From Chroogloeocystis siderophila 5.2 s.c.1 (GTDB taxonomy: Bacteria > Cyanobacteriota > Cyanobacteriia > Cyanobacteriales > Chroococcidiopsidaceae), in NCBI RefSeq assembly GCF_001904655.1, contig NZ_MRCC01000005.1, forward strand, positions 124,001 to 188,000: 64,000 bases of DNA, written 5' to 3'. The notes under the pieces were generated by a model. It had not been told where the DNA came from and made no database searches. It was given only the letters and a program-made list of their open reading frames with translations. A program made the translations under genes and the position numbers. Shown here in pieces: positions 9,981-19,481 of this stretch (positions are counted from its first letter, which is position 1; every line of letters starts with the position of its first letter).

Positions 9981-10235
9981 ATGTCAGGCTCAACAGGAGA
10001 ACGTCCGTTTTCGGATATTATTACAAGTGTACGTTACTGGGTTATTCATAGTATTACCATTCCAGCTTTATTTATTGCTGGTTGGCTGTTTGTTAGTACA
10101 GGTCTAGCATATGATGTGTTTGGCACACCTCGACCTAACGAGTACTATCCCCAAGAGCGACAAGAATTGCCGATCATTGGCGATCGCTATCAAGCAAAAC
10201 AAGAGATTAAACAATTTATCAATAGCAACGATTAA
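9981..10235 (+). CDS. psbE: Cytochrome b559 alpha subunit
   Basis: 84 residues, typical length. One transmembrane helix (about 20-42) follows the stretch [14 protein letters not shown]. His23 is the axial haem ligand shared with PsbF. A GGGAGG site precedes the ATG. First gene of psbE-psbF-psbL-psbJ, whose order is fixed in nearly all cyanobacteria and plastids. Confidence 0.98.
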   Translation: MSGSTGERPFSDIITSVRYWVIHSITIPALFIAGWLFVSTGLAYDVFGTPRPNEYYPQERQELPIIGDRYQAKQEIKQFINSND

Positions 10236-10244
10236 TTCAAAATC

Positions 10245-10388
10245 ATGACGAGTAATACTAGAAGTAACATCAATCAACCAATTCAGTATCCAATTTTTAC
10301 GGTAAGATGGCTGGCGGTTCACACCCTGGCTGTACCAACGATCTTCTTCTTGGGTGCGATCGCCGCTATGCAGTTTATTCAACGCTAG
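10245..10388 (+). CDS. psbF: Cytochrome b559 beta subunit
   Basis: This is a 47-residue gene. It begins nine bases after the psbE stop. The motif [18 protein letters not shown] contains His26, the second haem ligand, and leads into a single membrane helix ending AAMQFIQR. It is a core subunit of photosystem II. A HIP1 octamer lies inside the coding region near the end. Confidence 0.98.
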   Translation: MTSNTRSNINQPIQYPIFTVRWLAVHTLAVPTIFFLGAIAAMQFIQR

Positions 10389-10397
10389 GAGGAACTT

Positions 10398-10523
10398 ATG
10401 CCCCCGCAAAGAACACCGAATCCTAACAACCAACCTGTTGAACTAAACCGCACTTCACTTTACCTCGGTTTACTACTCGTTTTCGTTCTCGGTATCCTGT
10501 TTTCTAGCTATTTCTTTAACTAG
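10398..10523 (+). CDS. psbL: Photosystem II protein L
   Basis: 41 residues. The sequence ending [19 protein letters not shown]...FSSYFFN is diagnostic of PsbL, a one-helix subunit at the photosystem II monomer interface that influences the quinone acceptor side. An AGGAGG site overlaps the psbF stop codon, so the two are probably translated together. Confidence 0.98.
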   Translation: MPPQRTPNPNNQPVELNRTSLYLGLLLVFVLGILFSSYFFN

Positions 10524-10583
10524 TTGAAACTTGTGCCGTGTCTTTGTCAATTTAAATTGTTATCGCTGAAGGAGAATTAAGCT

Positions 10584-10703
10584 GTGTCTGGAAGTGGACG
10601 AATTCCTTTATGGGTTGTTGCGACCATTGCCGGTTTGGGTGTAATCACGATTGTAGGAACTTTCTTCTACGGTTCTTACACTCACTTAGGCTCTTCTTTA
10701 TAG
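10584..10703 (+). CDS. psbJ: Photosystem II protein J
   Basis: 39 residues starting at GTG, with AAGGAG ten bases before it. One transmembrane helix with the typical run [13 protein letters not shown] and the ending [10 protein letters not shown]. PsbJ is a small photosystem II subunit near cytochrome b559. Last gene of the operon, followed by a strong hairpin. Confidence 0.97.
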   Translation: MSGSGRIPLWVVATIAGLGVITIVGTFFYGSYTHLGSSL

Positions 10704-10766
10704 AGCAATTTACTAAATGAATCATAGCCAAGTAATACAACTGTAGTTAATTGGCAACATTGCAGG

Positions 10767-10801
10767 AAAAACCGCCTATCTTACTAAGATAAGCGGTTTT
10801 T
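10767..10801. terminator. Bidirectional terminator between psbJ and psaI
   Basis: AAAACCGC pairs with GCGGTTTT and the stem continues with a further matched segment after one mismatch. Because the stem begins with A-run and ends with T-run, it can act on both strands. It therefore serves psbJ on the plus strand and psaI on the minus strand. Confidence 0.85.
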
Positions 10802-10870
10802 AGCTCATTATTGAAGGTAATTAACGATTAAGCTATAGCTCCAATTATGGACGGGGCAATGCCTTGACCC

Positions 10871-10990
10871 TTAGATTCCTGATGGATCTTCACGCTCAAT
10901 GTAGATGAGCAACAATGCCATAGCAACAGCAGGAAATACTAAGCCAGTTAACGGAACTAAAATCGAGGGGAGAAAAGAAGCTGAAAACAT
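10871..10990 (-). CDS. psaI: Photosystem I subunit VIII
   Basis: A 39-residue frame too short for usual cut-offs. It begins [18 protein letters not shown], continues with a single hydrophobic helix and ends [13 protein letters not shown]. The SFLPSI start and the LYIE-type exit from the helix are PsaI hallmarks. PsaI helps bind PsaL and stabilises the photosystem I trimer region. It is convergent with psbJ. The usual partner psaL is not in the window. Confidence 0.85.
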   Translation of the reverse strand: MFSASFLPSILVPLTGLVFPAVAMALLLIYIEREDPSGI

Positions 10991-11601
10991 ATGTAATCCT
11001 ACTACAATCAAGTCACGATTGAGAATGAATGTACTGCAATTTCTCTCCAGATTTCTAAAATCTCAAAATTTTTAACAAATTTTGAAGTTATTGACTGGAA
11101 GAAGTAGCACGTCCAGAATAAGTTTCCAGTTCAATTTAATCTTTCTTTATAATATTAAACTCAGTGTTAAGTTTTTCCTGCTAGTCGTAAAATTTGTAAC
11201 AACTGCACGCGTAAACCTTTGGCTCTGGCTTGGAGGCGGGAGCGACACTAGAGAATTTATACAAGAGCGATCGCCAGAAAATTCTTGAGGAGTTTGAAAC
11301 AAGACAACCGTAAATTTGGGTATAAAAGTAGATAAAACCGGAAAATTTCAGTGTTTCTCCTCATTTAAACTGTAGTTATATTAACGGATAATGATAGCGT
11401 TCTCTATCAAGAGTGCCGTAAAAAAATATACGTATACTTTAATAAAATACTGGCAAATCTTTAAATTTCTACTCCGAGAAACTACTAGAATGAAACTATG
11501 TCTGTGCATAACTGCTTCACATCAAATTGATGAGTTGAGGCAGCGCCCATTATGCAAATTATATTTAAACACTTAAGTTATATTTTTTACGGGGTTATCG
11601 C
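10991..11601. other. Spacer upstream of psaI and the metallophosphatase gene
   Basis: About 600 AT-rich bases. Two short plus-strand frames (11082-11288 and 11391-11576) have no ribosome binding site and unconvincing composition. It should contain the psaI promoter (minus strand) near 11000-11050 and the phosphatase promoter near its right end. One HIP1-like site lies near 11266. Confidence 0.4.
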
Positions 11602-12354
11602 ATGAGCGAGACAAGCCACCGTCGCATTGTCATAGGCGATATTCATGGTCACTATGACGGTTTAATCAAACTACTAGAAGCGATCGCCCCTGGAACCAGC
11701 GACGAAGTATACTTTTTGGGGGACTTAATTGATCGAGGACCACAAAGCGCCCTCGTTGTAGACTTTGTACAACAAAATTCTTACCCTTGCTTACTTGGCA
11801 ATCACGAACAGATGTTACTCAACGTTCTGAGCGATCGTGCCTCAAACCACATGAAGCAAGCATGGTTGTATAGTGGGGGCAATGCGACGTTAAGTAGCTA
11901 CAAAGACTTTACAATTCCTCAAAGTCATGCGGAATGGATGCAAAATCTACCAACATACTTAGACTTAGGAGATGTTTGGTTAGTCCATGCGGGGGTAAAC
12001 CCCAAAATTCCGCTAGAGAAACAATCCGCTGAACAGTTTTGCTGGGTACGCGATGAGTTTCATGGTATGCTTGAACCCTACTTTCCCGATAAACTCATCA
12101 TTACTGGACATACGATCACCTTTACTCTACCAGGAGTAAACTCTGGAGAAATTGCCCAAGGTAGAGGTTGGTTGGACATTGACACCGGTGCATATCATCG
12201 TAAAAGCGGCTGGTTAACTGGACTAGACATCACAAATAGCCTAGTCTATCAGGTAAACGTATTTCGCAACGTCTTGCGGACTTTACCATTAACTGAAATT
12301 GTTACCGCAGTTAACCCGATAGACGTCGTAAATCGTGCTTCAGCACGGCTATAA
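11602..12354 (+). CDS. Metallophosphoesterase, serine/threonine protein phosphatase-like
   Basis: 250 residues. The phosphoesterase motifs are all present: GDIHG at residues 12-16, GDLIDRG at about 40-46, GNHE at 66-69 and a later GHT. These bind two metal ions and hydrolyse phosphoesters. Length and motif spacing fit the bacterial PPP/ApaH-like group (PrpA-type protein phosphatases or dinucleoside tetraphosphatases). The substrate cannot be chosen from sequence alone. The last six bases overlap the convergent M48 protease gene. Confidence 0.88.
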   Translation: MSETSHRRIVIGDIHGHYDGLIKLLEAIAPGTSDEVYFLGDLIDRGPQSALVVDFVQQNSYPCLLGNHEQMLLNVLSDRASNHMKQAWLYSGGNATLSSYKDFTIPQSHAEWMQNLPTYLDLGDVWLVHAGVNPKIPLEKQSAEQFCWVRDEFHGMLEPYFPDKLIITGHTITFTLPGVNSGEIAQGRGWLDIDTGAYHRKSGWLTGLDITNSLVYQVNVFRNVLRTLPLTEIVTAVNPIDVVNRASARL

Positions 12355-13200
12355 CAACGGTCGAATCCTCGCACGATAAGCCGCAGTATCTAAGCCATCT
12401 CCGACATTAGCCGTTTGCGAGTCGATCGCATTGCGTAGCCGCGTAATCCGATCGCCCGTTGCGGGGTGGGTACTCAGGAAAGTCGGAACCGATCGCCCGT
12501 TTTGCCTAAGGAGTTTCTCCATAAAAGCGATCGTCGCCGATGGAGCATAACCTGCGCGTCTAGAGTTCGCTAATCCACGTTGATCGGCTTCAAACTCATC
12601 TTCACGACTGTTCGGACGCCGTAGTGCTAAATCTACACCAATTTGGACAGCACGGCTACGATCTAAGCCCGCAACCGAAGCAACACCACCCGCGATTGCC
12701 ATTTGACGCATCTGTTGAATCGCGTGACGACTTGCGATGTGACCAATTTCGTGCGCAAGTACGCTAGCGAGTTGGGCTTCATTGTCAGCGAGTCGAATTA
12801 AACCCGTATTGACATAGACAAAGCCACCCATTGTTGCAAAAGCATTGATACCATTATCATCAACGACTTGGAACGTATAAGGAATTCCACTGCGATCGCT
12901 CGCCGGAACTAACCGTTGACCAATTTGATTGATATAGCGATTGATATCAGAATTGCGATAGAGACGAACTTCGCGGCTGACAAGTTGTTGATTAATTTGT
13001 CTTCCTAGCTGAACTTCTTGACTGTCAGAGATGTTTGATAGCTGAATAATTTGAACTCCACGAATGAGCAAATCAAAAATCGAAAACGCTTGTGATACCG
13101 CTGGCGTACCCAACAACAGCGCCAGCACCACAAACAGCGACAATAGCGGATAAATTAAGCGACGTCGGAAACGATGCAAAATAAAAGAAAAATTAAACAT
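12349..13200 (-). CDS. M48 family zinc metalloprotease
   Basis: 283 residues. An N-terminal hydrophobic segment (about 16-38, ending PAVSQAFS) is a signal peptide or membrane anchor. The zinc motif is HEIGH at residues 150-154, with a third ligand likely in EDEFEADQRG. This is the BepA/LoiP-like M48C group: periplasmic proteases that maintain the envelope. No tetratricopeptide region is present. It is convergent with the metallophosphatase, with stop codons overlapping. Confidence 0.9.
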   Translation of the reverse strand: MFNFSFILHRFRRRLIYPLLSLFVVLALLLGTPAVSQAFSIFDLLIRGVQIIQLSNISDSQEVQLGRQINQQLVSREVRLYRNSDINRYINQIGQRLVPASDRSGIPYTFQVVDDNGINAFATMGGFVYVNTGLIRLADNEAQLASVLAHEIGHIASRHAIQQMRQMAIAGGVASVAGLDRSRAVQIGVDLALRRPNSREDEFEADQRGLANSRRAGYAPSATIAFMEKLLRQNGRSVPTFLSTHPATGDRITRLRNAIDSQTANVGDGLDTAAYRARIRPLL

Positions 13201-13477
13201 ACTCCGTTGCTGAAGCTAAAACGAGATGAACAGCGATCATAATGCTCTTCCTACCCAAGATTTTTCGAGTAAACGACGCTGCTGAAAATGAAAATCACTA
13301 AAATACCAGACGTTATGATTTGTCTATATGTTGCAATTCAAACAAAATAGTAGTGAGCCTTACTGTTAACCAATTAGCGACTTTATCGAGTTTATCGAGT
13401 AACATAATCTGCAACTAAACCTAACATCCGACAGCAGACGTGATAAGCTGGGCGACGGTAGTTAACTTTTAAGAATC

Positions 13478-14002
13478 ATGGCTATTTTGGATTCTAAAGG
13501 ACGCTTGTTTGGCAAGCTTAGTATTCTCGACTTAGGGGCTGCTTTAGTAATCCTCCTAGTGATCGTTGGCATCTTTTTCTTTCCAGGAACTTCCGGTTCG
13601 GTTGCGCAAGTTGGTGTAACAACAAAACCCATCGAAGTTGATTTAGTTGTTCGGGGTTTAAACGTCCGCGATCCTCAACAACTATTCAGCGAAGGATTGA
13701 AAGAAGGAGGTAAAACCAACATTATTATTCGTAACCAGCCTTACGGTCAGATTGAAGTTAAATCGGTTAAACAACTACCTAGAACTATCCTTGTACCCCA
13801 ACCTGATGGTTCAATTCGAGAGATGTCCGATCCGCGCGCCAATCAATTCAGCACTGATATGCTATTAACGCTCAACGGTAGGGCGCAAATTACCAGTACA
13901 GGACCCGTATTAGGCAACAGTAAGCTGAAAATTGGTATGCCCGTCGAACTCGAAGGCTTTAACTACAACTTTAACGCTACCGTAATTGACGTTCGGACAT
14001 GA
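13478..14002 (+). CDS. DUF4330 family membrane-anchored protein
   Basis: 174 residues. The opening KGRLFGKLSILDLGAALVIL, one transmembrane helix (about 17-37) and an exposed soluble domain are typical of DUF4330, a family common in cyanobacteria. The function is unknown. A weak purine-rich site lies upstream of ATG 13478. It stands alone, with divergent and convergent neighbours. Confidence 0.75.
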   Translation: MAILDSKGRLFGKLSILDLGAALVILLVIVGIFFFPGTSGSVAQVGVTTKPIEVDLVVRGLNVRDPQQLFSEGLKEGGKTNIIIRNQPYGQIEVKSVKQLPRTILVPQPDGSIREMSDPRANQFSTDMLLTLNGRAQITSTGPVLGNSKLKIGMPVELEGFNYNFNATVIDVRT

Positions 14003-14035
14003 TCTAGGGGCGAGAGGTCAGGGTATGACATTTGC

Positions 14036-14965
14036 TTAACCTCTGGCTTCTACCTCCTGTGGCTCTGTATCCTGCGTAAGGATGGGCAAAAAACGTCGAA
14101 TCAGACCGATTGTGACCGCTGGGAGTTCCAATTGCGGTGTTAGCCCAACGTCATCGAGCGATTGAAATACGCGAATTGCTTGGGGATTCATCGCTGCAAA
14201 TCGGCGTCCAATTTCTGGACCTGTAAATTGTGACCTTTGACCCCAGATAATCGCGGTAGGAACGCGCAACTGCGGCACATAAAGCGATAAATCGAAACAC
14301 AAGTCGCCACGGACAAACGAAAGTGCTGCGTACTCAGCATTCGGCTGCTGTGCTGACTCTAAATAAGCCTCAACAATTTCTTGGTAGATCCGGTTGGCGC
14401 GCGCAAACTGACGTTGCTCAAGAAAGCTGCGGATGCCATTACTAGTAGCAATTCCAGCACTATAAAGCAAGCGATCTAAAATCGGAGTGCTGACTATCTG
14501 CGCAAAGAAACTCCGCGAGTAGTTTTCACCAAAATCAGATAATCCCGCAGGAGTAGTCAAAATCAACGATTTGAATAATTCTGGGCGCGCGATCGCGACT
14601 CGGATTGTAAACGCTGCGGTTAACGAAGATGCCACAACTGTAACGGGGCGATCGCAGGTTTGTTCGAGAAATTCCGTAATTATCGTCAGATAATCATCAA
14701 TCGTGTAATTGCGCGGAGGATGCTCCGAACGCCCCCACCCAATCAAATCAGGCGCAATTACCTGATATTCTGCCGCAAACGCCGGATAAACCTTTGACCA
14801 TTCATAGGCAGAAGAACCGCCACCAAAACCGTGCAAAAAAACTAATCGTTCTCGATTGTCGTCTTCAGATGTTTGACGCCAAGGCGTATCACTTGCAGTG
14901 TAGTAAACCATTCTGCCAAGTGAAGTCAGCACTGATCGCTGCTCAAAACCGAGTGGCAGAAACAT
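14036..14965 (-). CDS. Alpha/beta hydrolase fold protein, possibly lacking the catalytic His
   Basis: 309 residues. The oxyanion region LVFLHGFGGGSSAYEW and the nucleophile elbow VVASSLTAAF (Ser114 in an A-S-S-L-T context instead of G-x-S-x-G) mark the fold. DLIGWGRS is the usual strand-5 loop. Near the C-terminus, where most members have G-H-x-P-x-x-E, this protein has G-L-T-P-Q-L-E, so the general-base histidine appears to be replaced by leucine. It may be a non-hydrolytic or divergent member. No partner genes suggest a substrate. Confidence 0.8.
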   Translation of the reverse strand: MFLPLGFEQRSVLTSLGRMVYYTASDTPWRQTSEDDNRERLVFLHGFGGGSSAYEWSKVYPAFAAEYQVIAPDLIGWGRSEHPPRNYTIDDYLTIITEFLEQTCDRPVTVVASSLTAAFTIRVAIARPELFKSLILTTPAGLSDFGENYSRSFFAQIVSTPILDRLLYSAGIATSNGIRSFLEQRQFARANRIYQEIVEAYLESAQQPNAEYAALSFVRGDLCFDLSLYVPQLRVPTAIIWGQRSQFTGPEIGRRFAAMNPQAIRVFQSLDDVGLTPQLELPAVTIGLIRRFLPILTQDTEPQEVEARG

Positions 14966-15178
14966 AACTCTATCTCCCGCGGTTGACTCTTTCTTCTATG
15001 ATGCGCGTTTCTAGTATTATTCGTCATCTGGGCAGATATCCGTACATCTTCCACTCATTTACATCAACTATACATATAGCAGTCTCGTTGAGGTAATTAG
15101 GACATCGAACACGCTAAGTTGACAGTTGATAGTTGACAAAGTCTTTCCACATCTTCACTATCAACTGATCTCTGACCT

Positions 15179-15679
15179 CTACAGCGGTTCAGCTTTTTCC
15201 ACCGAAGCATTGTTGACTCCTAAAGTTAAGCGTAAAGGACGTTGTGATTGGTAGGCTTTTACGACCTGACGATAGACCTGAGAGTTAGTTGGGAGGGTTC
15301 TTTGTTTGCTACCCTCGATATACGTGATTTGATAATTTACAGATTTTAATAATTCAGGTGTGCTGGGTTTTTCTTGCGGTCTTTGTCTTTGTTCAATTTG
15401 ATCGACCGTTGGTCGAGGTGGTAATGCAGGCCACCACAAACCTTGGTCATCGGGTCCTGTCACTGCGGCAGCAGGCTGTTGACCGTTGCGATTGAGTAAA
15501 GAAGTGGTAGCAAACGTTTCAAAGCGTGGTAGCTTATCGCTCGGACTCGTCGAATACCTAACTTGCCAGGTATAAGTCGTTTGTGCTGTTGCTTCATACT
15601 GGTCAATCGTCATAGTGGAGCAGCTTGTGAGGGCGATCGCGCTCATCATTCCAACCACAACTCTCAAAATATTCTTCAA
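15179..15679 (-). CDS. Putative lipoprotein of unknown function
   Basis: 166 residues. From the TTG at 15679 the protein has a 19-residue signal peptide with lipobox LTSC (Cys20). The internal ATGs would leave a signal too short for export. The mature part contains a TYTWQVRYSTSP segment and a proline-rich linker around residues 75-110. I do not recognise the family. It is divergent from the deacetylase gene and could share a promoter region with it. Confidence 0.65.
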   Translation of the reverse strand: MKNILRVVVGMMSAIALTSCSTMTIDQYEATAQTTYTWQVRYSTSPSDKLPRFETFATTSLLNRNGQQPAAAVTGPDDQGLWWPALPPRPTVDQIEQRQRPQEKPSTPELLKSVNYQITYIEGSKQRTLPTNSQVYRQVVKAYQSQRPLRLTLGVNNASVEKAEPL

Positions 15680-15724
15680 ACCGTTAACCTACTCACACTC
15701 ACTACAGAATTCCAAACAATCACA

Positions 15725-16417
15725 ATGCAGTTGGCTCCTTTTTTTCCAATCCTTTACCGAATTTTACAACCCACCTTTCCGCACTGTCTTTGGGCTGGCA
15801 ACCCTAACTTAAAAACCATCGCGCTGACTTTTGATGATGGTCCACACCCGACCTACACGCCCGAATTGCTCGAAGTCTTGGATTACTATGCTATCCCAGC
15901 CAGTTTTTTTTGGTTAGGCGCGTGCGTCAATCGCGCGCCGTTTACTGCTAAGCAAGTTTATGATCGCGGACACTGGATTGGACTTCACGGCTACGATCAT
16001 CGGTCGTTTCCAGTTCTCACGACAGTTGAACTTCAGCAAAGTTTACGCGCTACACAAGATGCGATCGCCAAAGCTTGCCGTATCGACCCTAATTCGGTTC
16101 GCGATGTCAGACCACCCAACGGGTTATTTACTCCACAAATCTTAAATTCCTTAAATCAATGGCAATATCGCGCTGTTATGTGGAGTGTTGTACCTGAAGA
16201 TTGGGTACGCCCAGGAGTTGCAACGGTTGTGCAGCGCGTACTTCAGCAAGTTAGTAATGGCTCGATGATTGTCTTACACGATGGCGTGTGTGGTGGGCAA
16301 GATGTCGCCGCAACGACTGCGCAGTTAGTGCCTCAATTGCTGCATCAAGGCTATCAATTTGTAACGGTAGATACTTTGTGGCAACAAGCCCAAGCCTTTA
16401 CAAGGAGACATTCCTAG
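15725..16417 (+). CDS. Polysaccharide deacetylase (NodB homology domain)
   Basis: 230 residues from ATG 15725. The NodB motifs are clear: TFDDGPHP (Asp37/Asp38), H88-x3-H92 in LHGYDHRSF for the metal, RPPNG (motif 3), a tryptophan-containing VPEDW (motif 4) and IVLHDG (motif 5). Such enzymes remove acetyl groups from N-acetylglucosamine polymers or peptidoglycan. No clear signal peptide is seen, only a mildly hydrophobic start. The frame is open further upstream, but that part overlaps the divergent lipoprotein gene. Confidence 0.88.
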   Translation: MQLAPFFPILYRILQPTFPHCLWAGNPNLKTIALTFDDGPHPTYTPELLEVLDYYAIPASFFWLGACVNRAPFTAKQVYDRGHWIGLHGYDHRSFPVLTTVELQQSLRATQDAIAKACRIDPNSVRDVRPPNGLFTPQILNSLNQWQYRAVMWSVVPEDWVRPGVATVVQRVLQQVSNGSMIVLHDGVCGGQDVAATTAQLVPQLLHQGYQFVTVDTLWQQAQAFTRRHS

Positions 16418-17164
16418 CGTTTTTTCTCTTTTGCATCCTTACTTTTATCAAATTAAATTCTTCCGTGTGGGCTGTCACTCGGATATAGAATTCATTACAA
16501 TATCAGGGAACTGTTTACTAATTTGTCAAGGTTATTTGGGTTGAAATTTGCATGATACCTCGGTTAAGTTGAGGTAAAGGCAGCGTGTTGAAATTAAAAT
16601 AGCCGATGAAAGCTAGCTCATTTGTTCTAGTCAGCAACATCGCTTAATTTCCACAAAGTAAATTTTCAGCGAGGATACATGAAGAAAAGTAAAGACATCG
16701 CAATTCAGCAAAACAGTTGTTGAGTGTGCTGAAAACAATGCCTAGATTGTTTAATTTTTAAAGCGATTCAGACGAGTCACAACTAAAAAAACAATCTTAC
16801 ATAACGTGACTTTATTAAAAATCACACTATTCCCGCAAAAATTTAGATGATTCAACACATAAAATCCGTGCAATTTTTGTGAAACAGGCTACAATCAAAA
16901 CGATCTTTACGACTCTTTTAAAGAGTTGTATGAGGCATAGCTCAATCAGTTGGACGTTAAGTTATACAAGCAAGTAGTTTCCCGTAGGAAACCAATCCGT
17001 CAACAAATTGTTGTGAGGAATATTATTCACTGCTTGATGCTTGCGATCGCCAAAAACCTTTTTTAGTAAACGCTCTTTCCAATAAGTAACAGCTTATTGA
17101 CAAAGACACCTACCAAAATCATGAGTAATTGATTGTTGACATTAAGGAGCATGAGGAACGCGGC
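16418..17164. other. Long leader/spacer upstream of the sigma factor gene
   Basis: About 750 bases with no supported gene. The spacing implies a long 5' region for sigA, as is usual for principal sigma genes with several promoters. A segment at 16932-16953 looks like the 5' part of a tRNA but has no matching remainder. A HIP1-like site lies near 17045. Confidence 0.4.
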
Positions 17165-18337
17165 ATGAACCCGGCTAACAACGTACTCGAAACCATTCAT
17201 CAGCCTGAAATCGAAGAAACTGCTAATCAACCCGAAGGCGATTTAGATCTCATACTCGAAGATGACGAGGATTTAGTAATCCTTGACACGGAGGACACTG
17301 ATGATTTTCTAGAAACTCAGCCTGATGAGGACGACGCTAAGTCTGGTAAAGCCGCTAAATCTCGTCGGCGGGCGCAAACCAAGAAAAAGCACTATACAGA
17401 AGATTCTATTCGCCTCTATCTACAAGAGATTGGACGGATTCGGCTACTACGGGCAGATGAAGAAATTGAACTTGCGCGGAAAATCGCAGAGTTGTTGGAA
17501 ATGGAAAGAGTCCGCGAACGACTGTTAGAACAGTTAGATCGCGAACCACAAGATAGCGAATGGGCAGAAGCTGTGCAGTTGTCTTTACCAACTTTCCGCT
17601 ATCGCCTCCATGTAGGACGGCGGGCAAAAGACAAAATGGTACAGTCAAACTTGCGTTTGGTGGTTTCCATCGCTAAGAAATACATGAATCGCGGTCTATC
17701 TTTCCAAGACTTGATTCAGGAAGGAAGCTTAGGGCTAATTCGCGCAGCCGAAAAGTTTGACCACGAGAAAGGTTACAAGTTTTCGACGTATGCGACATGG
17801 TGGATTCGTCAAGCAATTACACGCGCGATCGCCGATCAGTCGCGGACAATTCGCTTACCCGTTCACCTTTACGAAACAATCTCGCGCATTAAGAAAACTA
17901 CCAAGCTACTTTCGCAAGAGATGGGTCGCAAGCCTACTGAAGAAGAAATTGCTACCCGCATGGAAATGACGATTGAGAAGCTACGCTTTATCGCTAAATC
18001 GGCTCAGTTGCCAATTTCCTTAGAAACGCCCATCGGTAAAGAAGAAGATTCTCGCTTGGGCGATTTTATTGAGTCTGATGGTGAAACACCTGAAGATCAA
18101 GTTTCCAAGAGCCTTTTGCGCGAAGATCTTGAAAAAGTCTTAGATAGTCTTAGCCCTCGCGAACGAGATGTTTTAAGACTACGCTATGGATTAGATGATG
18201 GACGAATGAAAACGCTAGAAGAAATTGGACAGATTTTTAATGTCACTCGTGAACGCATTCGTCAAATCGAAGCGAAAGCACTACGTAAGCTACGTCATCC
18301 TAACCGTAATAGCGTGCTGAAGGAGTATATCCGATAG
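17165..18337 (+). CDS. sigA: RNA polymerase principal sigma factor (group 1)
   Basis: 390 residues from ATG 17165, which has GAGGA upstream. A TTG at 17129 would add twelve residues. The acidic N-terminus (region 1.1, many Asp/Glu) and a short basic linker ([10 protein letters not shown]) precede region 1.2 ([13 protein letters not shown]). Region 2 contains the highly conserved core contact and -10 recognition runs ([26 protein letters not shown]). Region 4 ends with the helix-turn-helix [28 protein letters not shown]. Length and region 1 identify it as the essential vegetative sigma rather than a group 2 paralogue. Confidence 0.95.
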   Translation: MNPANNVLETIHQPEIEETANQPEGDLDLILEDDEDLVILDTEDTDDFLETQPDEDDAKSGKAAKSRRRAQTKKKHYTEDSIRLYLQEIGRIRLLRADEEIELARKIAELLEMERVRERLLEQLDREPQDSEWAEAVQLSLPTFRYRLHVGRRAKDKMVQSNLRLVVSIAKKYMNRGLSFQDLIQEGSLGLIRAAEKFDHEKGYKFSTYATWWIRQAITRAIADQSRTIRLPVHLYETISRIKKTTKLLSQEMGRKPTEEEIATRMEMTIEKLRFIAKSAQLPISLETPIGKEEDSRLGDFIESDGETPEDQVSKSLLREDLEKVLDSLSPRERDVLRLRYGLDDGRMKTLEEIGQIFNVTRERIRQIEAKALRKLRHPNRNSVLKEYIR

Positions 18338-18638
18338 ATATAGCAGAGGTCAAGGGTTAGAGATCAAAGGTCAGAGCACTCATTCTGGATTTCTCTATCA
18401 TGTCCTAACTATATTGACTTTACTATACAGTACCTCATCAACTAAAGCTCAATACACATTAACGAAAAACGCCACAATAAGACTGTGGCGTTTTTTGGTA
18501 TTTGCTCTATTAATCTGCTTTGCTTGGATTATTTGAATCGGTCTATGTTGCTATCAGTTAGGACTAGAGAATTTCTCTACACTAAAACTCACACCACTGA
18601 AAATTTGTAGGTCAAATTACTAGCTAGCTACGTGTCGC
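18338..18638. other. Spacer between sigA and hli genes with heptad repeats
   Basis: Begins with imperfect heptanucleotide repeats of the GAGGTCA type (about 18345-18376), followed by the sigA terminator. The rest holds nothing I can support. Confidence 0.5.
18465..18497 (+). terminator. Rho-independent terminator after sigA
   Basis: AACGCCACA pairs with TGTGGCGTT around a short loop, flanked by A-run on the left and a run of six T on the right. The preceding A-run means it could also work on the minus strand for the hli gene. Confidence 0.85.
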
Positions 18639-18818
18639 TTACAGAAGACCCCAGAAATGTAGTACGCCTTGACCAGAGAACAGTTCGATTAAAACTGCGG
18701 CCAAGAAACCAATCATTGCCAGACGACCATTCCAAATTTCTGCTTGTGGAGTAAATCCCCAACGCCAAGCATTGCGGTCTTCCATAACGGGAGTTGTAAC
18801 CTTTGTTGTGTTCTGCAT
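18639..18818 (-). CDS. High light-inducible protein (one-helix Chl-binding)
   Basis: 59 residues from ATG 18818, with TGGAG eight bases upstream. A GTG three codons earlier is less likely. The single helix carries the chlorophyll-binding motif [13 protein letters not shown] (E-x-x-N-x-R). Hli/Scp proteins bind chlorophyll and carotenoid, quench excess energy and help photosystem II assembly and repair. It is one of two neighbouring copies on the same strand that encode very similar proteins. Confidence 0.93.
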   Translation of the reverse strand: MQNTTKVTTPVMEDRNAWRWGFTPQAEIWNGRLAMIGFLAAVLIELFSGQGVLHFWGLL

Positions 18819-19057
18819 AGTTGGCACTCCAGAATTGATTTCGGTAACGGTTTGTTTCGCTCTGTAAATTAATATAACAAATATTTACGAAAAAGCAACA
18901 AATAAGTTTCTAAAGTCAAAGGTGAGCGCTGGGGCAATATTTATGTAACTCGGCGAGGACTACTGTAAGGCGTTATAGCGAACTCATATCGATAAAGCGC
19001 CCTGAAAGTACATACAGAACCTTGAGAGCGCTTGTGTCGGTACCAGAAGACAGAAAA

Positions 19058-19237
19058 TTACATAATGCCCCAGTAGTGAAGGAAACCTTGACCAGAAAAT
19101 AGCTCAATAAGGACTGCGGCTAGGAAACCAATCATTGCCAAACGACCATTCCAAATTTCTGCTTGGGGAGTGAAACCATAGCGCCAAGCATTGCGATCGT
19201 CCACGACGGGAGGTGTAATTTTGGTTGTGTCTTGCAT
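19058..19237 (-). CDS. High light-inducible protein, second copy
   Basis: A 59-residue frame, below common length limits. It differs from the downstream copy by about a dozen residues, mostly near the N-terminus and the last five positions (LHYWGIM against LHFWGLL). The helix motif [13 protein letters not shown] is the same. The two genes are about 240 bases apart in the same direction and may have arisen by tandem duplication. Confidence 0.93.
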   Translation of the reverse strand: MQDTTKITPPVVDDRNAWRYGFTPQAEIWNGRLAMIGFLAAVLIELFSGQGFLHYWGIM

Positions 19238-19481
19238 GGTTTTGGCTCCAAAAAGATTGTTTGTTAAGTAATGTAGCTCAATCTGTAAATAAATGTAACG
19301 TGGAGAAATTAAGAATATCTCTCTCTAAGGTATGAAAGACGAGGTTATTGCCCAGTGAAGAAGCCTCCGTCAGCACAAGAATTTTGAGGAGTTAAGTGAG
19401 CAAGCAGCGAATTGATTTTCAAGCTTTGGCTGTTTCAGTTTGCAAAGCGCGCCCTCTGAATCCTGACGCCTCTTACATTGA

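Noticed and set aside
11082-11576. Two short plus-strand frames before the metallophosphatase
   Set aside because: Lys/Phe/Leu-rich translations of AT-rich DNA, no ribosome binding sites, no similarity to small photosystem subunits.
16932-16953. tRNA-like 5' segment upstream of sigA
   Set aside because: Only the first arm resembles a tRNA; no anticodon stem, T arm or acceptor 3' half follows.
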